Source: Maea johnstoni | Taxonomy: Eukaryota; Annelida; Polychaeta; Spionida; Magelonidae | NCBI GenBank assembly: GCA_963942565.1 | Contig: OZ012691.1 | Coordinates: 10,136,004 to 10,200,003 of the forward strand | Length of the DNA stretch: 64,000 nt | Direction: 5' to 3' | Shown here: positions 58,209 to 64,000 of the stretch, one piece after another | How positions within the stretch are numbered: the stretch's first letter is position 1 | How the letters are laid out: each line of letters starts with the position of its first letter | Program-made: the position numbers and the translations under genes | Notes under the pieces: model-generated | What the model was told of the DNA's origin: nothing | Seen by the model: the letters and a program-made list of their open reading frames with translations, nothing else | Databases searched by the model: none

Positions 58209-61200
58209 TGGCAACTTAAGGTGTCTTTTCTCAATAACCTTCTTCACTCTATTTCGAAGAGCCATTTTCAAGTTTTCTGGAACCTTTACATGAGGCACAT
58301 CTCACTAACCAGTGACTACTAGTCTTTGCCATAGTGGTAGAATCGGTGGTGATGCTCAGAGCTCCAAATGTCTGCCATTTCATTGTATTTAGGATTTCAG
58401 CAAGCTTTACATTTTGCTGTCATATCATACATTAACTCTTCAATGGAATGCTGATGGAACTCAAATTAGATAGGCATAGCTAGTTACCTGTAAAGGAAAC
58501 GCTGGTTCAAAAAGATCTGTTCAGGCTTGCGGAGGAGATGATTGTGAGAAAGTTCCCAGTGACTTTGGGTCAGGCAGCGGTTTTCGACGGGTATTCTGAT
58601 TTCCTTCCTCACTTATGAATGACTAGTGACAATTTAGCTAGCATTATGACTATAATTGTTATTCAAATTCTGACTAGTTGTCACTACATGTACTCTCGCG
58701 GGAAGTCAGACAGGTCCCATAGTTTCAGAATGACAGGGGCCCAGTCCAAATTTTAGAAGGCTCCATTAGAAGTCCAATAAGTACCAGATTGATATCAGTT
58801 TGATATCATATCAGTTTAGCCAAGTAACTCGACGCAATATAACAAGCAAGAAATTTGCTGTTTTAAAATGCAGTAATAAGACTAGTGTCTCCAAGCGTTG
58901 CATTGTGGTCTCTATAACTAATCTAAATAGAGGATATCAGTAAAAAGAAAATTTAATAATCTAGTTAGCAGCCACAATGATTTAGTTAGATCTGGTTAGG
59001 GAGTCTTGATTTTAGTAGCAGATCACAATGGATGCCCTCAAATCGTCTTATTCACGAGACTTTTCATGGAAGCCCCATAGCTGTGTGTCATCATCAAACA
59101 CCCAGCTAGCTTGTGTTGCATTGTTTTTGGACCTATTGTATGTTGATTATGTACACACACTGCATTGACCATATTTGGAATTGATATCCAAAGTCACAAA
59201 CTCTTCTAAATGAAGCGATGTGGATATTTGAATATCTTTGATAGTTTTGTAAACAACTAAAAGCATAGAATAACAAAATACATGTAGTTGGGGGAGAATT
59301 GTTTTTTAGCTTCTGATTATCGTTATTCCTTGAGATATTTTCTGAAAAATGCTTCTTTAGAAAGATATTACCAAAGTGGCATTAACGAGTTGACACACTT
59401 CATGATAAATGCTTTCAAGGAAGCTCTCAGAAAATCAAATTCCTGTTTGTTAAAATAAAAATTTGAAAAAATGAGAAAAGTATTCCATGATTCCTAATTT
59501 TTCAAAACAATTCTGATTTTATTAGAAGGTCATGTCTTGACATCAATGGACAGAATGTACAACTCAAATACCCATAATCCATTTTATATTTATCATTTTC
59601 AAAAAAATCATTACAAAATTGATTTAAAAATGATTTTGTGTGGCATATATTTTAAAAGATGACATGATTTTCCGCTTGATTCACCATCGCTTCGTTGTAG
59701 AAGATTTTGCTGATTTAAAGTTCCCTCTTATGCACACTTCTTTTCATTTTCAGTTAGTAAAGATAGCCCTGAAGGTATGCAGCACTCCCACCTTGCAAGT
59801 TATCGAGTTCTCGACCCTATTCCAGCCCCAGGCTCTACGCTCTCTTCTCTTCCTCTTACAAGTTTCCCTACCACAATAACAATATATATTTATCATGAAA
59901 TTTTCACAATGAAAAATACATATGTCACCTGCCAGTTGAAACCACCCACCTATTGGGGCCACTTAGATTTATCTGTGAGTGGTCAATTTATGCAGGTTTT
60001 GATTATGTATGCCCATATTCATGTGAAACTAATATTTTCTCCCTCCACCTCCCCGAATTGTTAAGAAATGGTTCAAAAAGGTATAAACCACTGCAGAATT
60101 TAAGAAAAGCTTCAGCTATATACAGACATGTGTCTTTCTTGATTTTCTCAGTTGGTCTCCATAGAAAGAGCCAACTTCCATTTCTCCCTTTAAGAAAAAA
60201 GCAAGATCATCAATATATTAAAACAAAATCCTACTTACTGTACCCAGAATCCCACTCTAATTACCCATGGGAGAAAGTTTTTGAAATTCCTCATATTCTA
60301 CTCGGTCCTATTTACTATCTAAATGATCATGTACTTAAAAGAGGCCAAACATGCCAAGGGTATTACACTCCTAAATGACAATTTTGTATAATTTGTTTTG
60401 AGAAGGATGGGAAAACCCTGGTCCCCATTCCCCATGATACTAGATACCTGTACTTGATTTTGGTGACCATGAGAGGGAGAGAGGGCAGCAATGTGAAGCT
60501 GAGAGCAGTGCTGGAATAGGGAAGAAACTTCCTAACATCTTGCTACTCAATAGAATTGCATGAAAACTGTCCTGTTTTGTCTGTATGTTTGCATGATATT
60601 CTGCTTGTGTATGTAGAAAACAAAAGTTCATGACAAGAATGTGTCAGTTACGTGCAGGAGCTTATAAGTGTGTAAAATATTTTGAATTAATATTTTTAAT
60701 TTTGATATTCAACCTGATGAACACATGTAAGATTTCAATCTCACCAAATTTTTGTTGAAAGAGGTAAACAAAGCTCGCTTTATTCTATTGTGAGATAATT
60801 TGTTTCAAGGTCTCATCTAGAAGATAAATTTGCATTTGTTATGAAATAGAATTTAAAAATTCAATTGAGGAATTTTCGGGAATCTTACTTAGTGTGGATA
60901 TGCAAGTCAAATAGTAAAGTTAAACTCTGTAAATGTTGATCTTTGAACAAACCTTTCAATTAAGCTATCCAAATCTTATAGTGTATTACCTTGATACTTG
61001 CAACATTATTCTATGAAGTGCATCATTTGTTTATGCTTTATCGGTGTGTTATGTCATACGGCCCAAGTGCTGCAATAAATATGAACAAACATGCATACCA
61101 CTAGGGCCAGCACATAGTATTGAAAACTATAGGCTCCTGCAATGAATTGCGTTTCTTTTTCAGCAACAATAAATACAAGTAGGGGGAGAACGAAATTCTG

Positions 61201-61874
61201 ACACATTCAAAAGAACAATGTATAACCTAATACTACTTACCAAAAAGCATATTAATACCCTGTTATCCACCACAACCATCCAGCCTGCACCTAACATATG
61301 CTATTATTATTGACAAATTTACTAATTATTGCTTGTATTTTTTAAGTATTTTGAATTAAACCAAATATATGTATATTAAAATGTACCATTACTTTCTAGA
61401 AAATCTGTATAATATTTCAAGAAAGCTGGTCAACCTTAATGATATAGAGACCAATCTGCCTTTCTTGCATTTGGTTATATTACAATTTCTCCACTTAACT
61501 TGAGAATTATCTCATTTTCTTTCTAAAACCTGAAATGCTTTTCCCAAGAAATGTTGGCAATGCTATAGGCATCAAACATCAAGGAATATCAGAATTGATC
61601 TTACCTGCCTTAGTATATAAAATTTCTAATTATCATTTATTGGTTAAAATTTCCCAACTACATGTGTACAGCATGTACAATGGACTGCTATTTTCCCGTC
61701 TTCGGTGAAATTTAAACTGTCGCATGTTCTCTTCTTCATTTATTCTGCTTCCATGATGTAACTAGTAGGACTGCTTTAAATGCAAATCTTTAAATTCCAT
61801 TAATGCTTTTTAGAAGAAAAAAAATGGAGATTGTCGTGGAATATTTTGTGTGAGTTTTTTGTGTATTGTTTCAG

Positions 61875-62004
61875 CTGGTTTCGGTCAGCACACGTTAGCC
61901 ACCAATATTACTCTGCTGAAGTCTTGCGAGGTGGAGGACATCTTTGAGGGAAATGATGAGAAGTACAAGGCGGTCTCCATCAGCAGCGAGCCTTCTAACG
62001 CAAG
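61875..62004 (+). CDS. SMARCB1: SMARCB1 exon 3
   Basis: This 130-bp exon (same length as human exon 3, recalled) has acceptor ttgtttcag and donor GCAAG|gtaggg, entering in phase 1 and leaving in phase 2. It encodes [36 protein letters not shown] and SEPSNAR. These correspond to human [38 protein letters not shown]. It closes the N-terminal winged-helix domain and starts the linker to the SNF5 repeats. It is preceded by a long intron (about 5.8 kb from exon 2b). A partial second copy lies 310 bp downstream and looks non-functional. Confidence 0.93.
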
Positions 62005-62227
62005 GTAGGGCTAGCCTAGCTACTAGGCGTTACTGTGTTTTATTTCATTATATATAAAGTGATTTTTTCCCGCTCAATTTTTCATGTAGCCACACCTCCA
62101 GCAGGCACCTGTTGTTTTTGTTTAAGGGCAAAATATTGGACCTTTGTCCAATGAGATAGCGTTATGCCCGCATGTTAATATTTTTGTTTATAAACAACCT
62201 AGTTTGATTGGCGCATTGTAATGCCTG

Positions 62228-62314
62228 CTGGTCTTGTGAAGTGGAGGACATCTTTGAGGGGAACTATGAGAAAAACAAGGCTGTCTCTATCAGCAGCGAG
62301 CCTTCTAACGCAAG
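62228..62314 (+). pseudogene. Partial duplicate of SMARCB1 exon 3 (pseudo-exon)
   Basis: The last ~85 bp of exon 3 recur here in intron 3. They encode [20 protein letters not shown] and SEPSNAR with an intact donor (GCAAG|gtaagg). Relative to exon 3, two conserved residues change (D to Y and Y to N within NDEKYK). The 5' end is missing: there is no LATNITLL segment and no polypyrimidine-AG acceptor at the edge. Reading upstream in the same frame, a TGA precedes the homologous block. Either a decayed tandem exon duplication or a cryptic 3' cassette; I favour decay. Confidence 0.75.
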
Positions 62315-62758
62315 GTAAGGGCTAGCCATATTGTTCCATCATGTTACCCCCACTGGGATGTCATATTTGTTATATTTTCCCTAACAACCTACCACCTCAA
62401 CTGGGTGGGTATTTTTACTTTTTTTCTCTAAATTGAGATACTTGCGCATGTAATTTTCTCTATCGTTGTTCCCAACAATAAGATAACTCAATTGTTGATG
62501 GCCGCACTCTGCTCAGGCCGTGACCTCATAAAGTCATATAAGAACAGGACTTTCTGTTGTTGGAAGCATGTAGGTGTGTGACGCTCCTGTTGGTGAGGAG
62601 GTGTCATCATTGCCTCGTGAGGGAGGTACCACATTGACTCGTGAGCAAAACATTGCCTCGTGAGCACAGCAGCATGGATTTGTGAACCTCAGTTAGCCAT
62701 TCAAGGCCTACGATTCACATGAAGTATGATAATGCTGTTTATTGAGTGCTTCTCTGCA

Positions 62759-63073
62759 GTCAGGAACTTAGCTAGGACCCGTCCTGCCTGTATTTTGGAC
62801 AGATAGTTTCCTAAAAACCTCCTGTTTGGACAGGCAAAAATTTCTATGATGATTTTTCAATTTTGACTTTTGGGGTGTAATAACCAGATATTATCCTAAC
62901 AAAGCATCTTCTACGACATAGCTGAAGTGTAAATTACCCTTTTTGACACACAAGGCTATTAAATGTAGCTGGTATAAGGATTTTAAGTAGATAAGTAGCT
63001 TAATCTGGAGTGGCAGATATTTTGAAATTGCTGTTTTGGACAGGCATTTTTGAAATCCTGGCTAAGGCCCTGT
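62759..63073 (+). mobile_element. CAGGGACTTAGC-type repeat in SMARCB1 intron 3
   Basis: CAGGAACTTAGCTAGGACCC ... ATCCTGGCTAAGGCCCTG. Lies between the exon 3 pseudo-copy and the exon 4 duplication. Confidence 0.65.
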
Positions 63074-63180
63074 CTGCAGTGGTTACGTATTTGTCACCAC
63101 CATCACGCTTCTATCTGTTTTTATGAGCTGCTCCTCTGAAATGTTTGTGAACTGACCTGTGTGTTAACTGCTGTTTGCAG

Positions 63181-63232
63181 GGACAAGGGTGCTAAGAGGG
63201 GCGCCAGCTGGGTTCCTGCGATACCCACCATC
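63181..63232 (+). pseudogene. Truncated duplicate of SMARCB1 exon 4 5' half
   Basis: A 128-bp tandem duplication copied the end of intron 3 plus the first ~50 bp of exon 4. This upstream copy has a good acceptor (ctgctgtttgcag) followed by GGACAAGGGTGCTAAG, encoding [16 protein letters not shown]. The true exon 4 copy starts at 63309 with the same sequence. The upstream copy runs into duplicated intron sequence and reaches an in-frame TGA about 34 codons in (after FVN), with no donor that I see. If its acceptor is used, the mRNA carries a premature stop. Confidence 0.8.
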
Positions 63233-63308
63233 TCACAGCATACTGCTTTTATAAACTCTACCTCTGAATTGTTTGTGAACTGACCTGTATGTTAATTGTT
63301 GTTTTCAG

Positions 63309-63446
63309 GGACAAGGGTGCTAAGAGGGGTGCCAGCTGGGTTCCTGCGATACCCACCAGCTCCCATCATCTAGACGCTGTGCCCTGCTCAACCTCCATAA
63401 ACAGGAACAGAATGGGCCGACCAAAACTCAGAACATTCCCAATATG
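63309..63446 (+). CDS. SMARCB1: SMARCB1 exon 4
   Basis: This 138-bp exon (same length as human exon 4, recalled) has acceptor ttgttgttttcag and donor ATATG|gtaaga. It encodes [36 protein letters not shown] and LRTFPI, matching human [20 protein letters not shown] and KRTFPL. It enters in phase 2 from exon 3 and leaves in phase 2, so the split codon TG|C gives the cysteine of FPICFDD. The region is the conserved linker between the winged-helix domain and the first SNF5 repeat. The 5' part is tandemly duplicated just upstream with a 128-bp period. Confidence 0.93.
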
Positions 63447-63856
63447 GTAAGAAAATAAAGGCATAACTCGAGGAGTTGTTCTATTTCTAGAAAAAATAAA
63501 TTCCAAATGGTATGCTTAAAGTTTATTTGAAAATAATAGACATTCTGAATTTCTAGATTGATCATAATTTCTTTATTTAGATGTACTCAATCAATGTGAA
63601 TGATCCCAGATTTGTTTTATCTCAAAGATATAGAAATTGACATCTAATGAGACTTACATTTACAAATAAAGCTATCAAAAAAAAAGTACAAGATGTCCAT
63701 GTTTCGATTTATTATTTCACTTTAATTTGTGTCTTAATGGTATTGAATTTGATATCGAATTTAAAAAAAAATAACAATCAAGAAGTACAAGATATCAGTG
63801 TTTTGAATTATTACCTTTGCTCTAATTTATATATGTGTATTTTGTTTGTGTTTCAG

Positions 63857-63984
63857 CTTTGACGATAACGTCCCAGCTAACAACCATGAGAACGCCATGA
63901 AGTCGGAGCAGCTGGTGCCCATACGATTAGACATGGAGATAGAGGGGCAGAAACTCAGGGACTGCTTCACATGGAACAGAAATG
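63857..63984 (+). CDS. SMARCB1: SMARCB1 exon 5 (gene continues beyond window)
   Basis: This 128-bp exon (same length as human exon 5, recalled) has acceptor ttgtgtttcag and donor AATG|gtgaga, entering in phase 2 and leaving in phase 1. It encodes [19 protein letters not shown], then [17 protein letters not shown] and CFTWNRN. This is the start of SNF5 repeat 1, the conserved module through which SMARCB1 contacts the BAF core; human reads [22 protein letters not shown]. The remaining repeats and C-terminal helix must lie to the right of the window. Exons 1, 2, 3, 4 and 5 together give about 200 codons here, against 385 residues for the full human protein. Confidence 0.93.
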
Positions 63985-64000
63985 GTGAGACTGCCAGCTT

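Larger units (their letters stand above)
56068..61874 (+). other. SMARCB1 intron 2 (about 5.8 kb)
   Basis: A long intron between exon 2b and exon 3. It holds a Harbinger-like MITE (56935-57302) and two piggyBac-like MITEs (57732-57945, 57994-58208). The stretch 58.2-61.8 kb is AT-rich with no recognised gene. Short ORFs near 59.6-60.4 kb have no family features and look like chance frames. Confidence 0.75.

Noticed and set aside
59640-60378. Overlapping short + strand frames in SMARCB1 intron 2
   Set aside because: AT-rich, mutually overlapping in different frames, no splice signals at the edges that fit SMARCB1 phases, no recognised domain.

Overview
The window looks like intron- and repeat-rich DNA from a metazoan, most likely a marine invertebrate. 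It is AT-rich, has no operons or bacterial signals, and uses GT-AG introns. The one gene I recognise with confidence is the 5' half of SMARCB1/SNF5/INI1 on the + strand (53.36 kb to the right edge). Its intron positions and phases, and the lengths of exons 3, 4 and 5, match the human gene as I recall it. That favours a lineage with conserved introns (for example amphioxus, hemichordate, mollusc or cnidarian) over a fast-evolving one. I cannot name the species.

Layout. 0-10.3 kb: a duplicated exon-like block (2.5 and 3.0 kb, perhaps sulfatase-like), a four-copy 165-bp repeat split by two nested MITEs, and many short non-autonomous DNA transposons. 10.34-14.37 kb: a 4.0-kb element with 29-bp terminal inverted repeats (TIRs) and a scattered 16-bp motif. 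14.4-31 kb: MITEs, long GA/TA and trinucleotide microsatellites, and a degenerate ~62-bp satellite (26.65-28.8 kb). 31.08-33.86 kb: a 21-copy, 132-bp satellite with higher-order structure. 34-39 kb: more MITEs, one nested in another. 39.10-49.47 kb: a 10.4-kb TIR element that has split an older repeat. It carries seven copies of a 17-bp motif, a THAP-like zinc-finger fragment, and internally amplified and duplicated blocks. 49.5-52 kb: MITEs and a short unassigned ORF. 52.28-52.48 kb: a CpG-richer island with CCAAT and CRE boxes, and possible first exons of a divergent minus-strand gene. 53.3-64 kb: SMARCB1.

SMARCB1 has three separate exon duplications here. Exon 2, in the N-terminal winged-helix domain, exists as two full, intact, diverged copies 78 bp apart. 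Reading frame forces them to be used one at a time. Exons 3 and 4 each have a partial extra copy that looks non-productive. The exon 2 pair is the best candidate for an undescribed system: a chromatin-remodelling subunit with two interchangeable N-terminal DNA-binding cassettes.

The mobile-element record is rich and internally checkable. It includes hAT-like MITEs with perfect 8-bp target duplications, PIF/Harbinger-like MITEs with TWA target sites, two piggyBac-like families (TTAA/CCC termini), several CAGGG...CCCTG families, and the two larger TIR elements with repeated internal motifs. No retroviral or LTR element was recognised.
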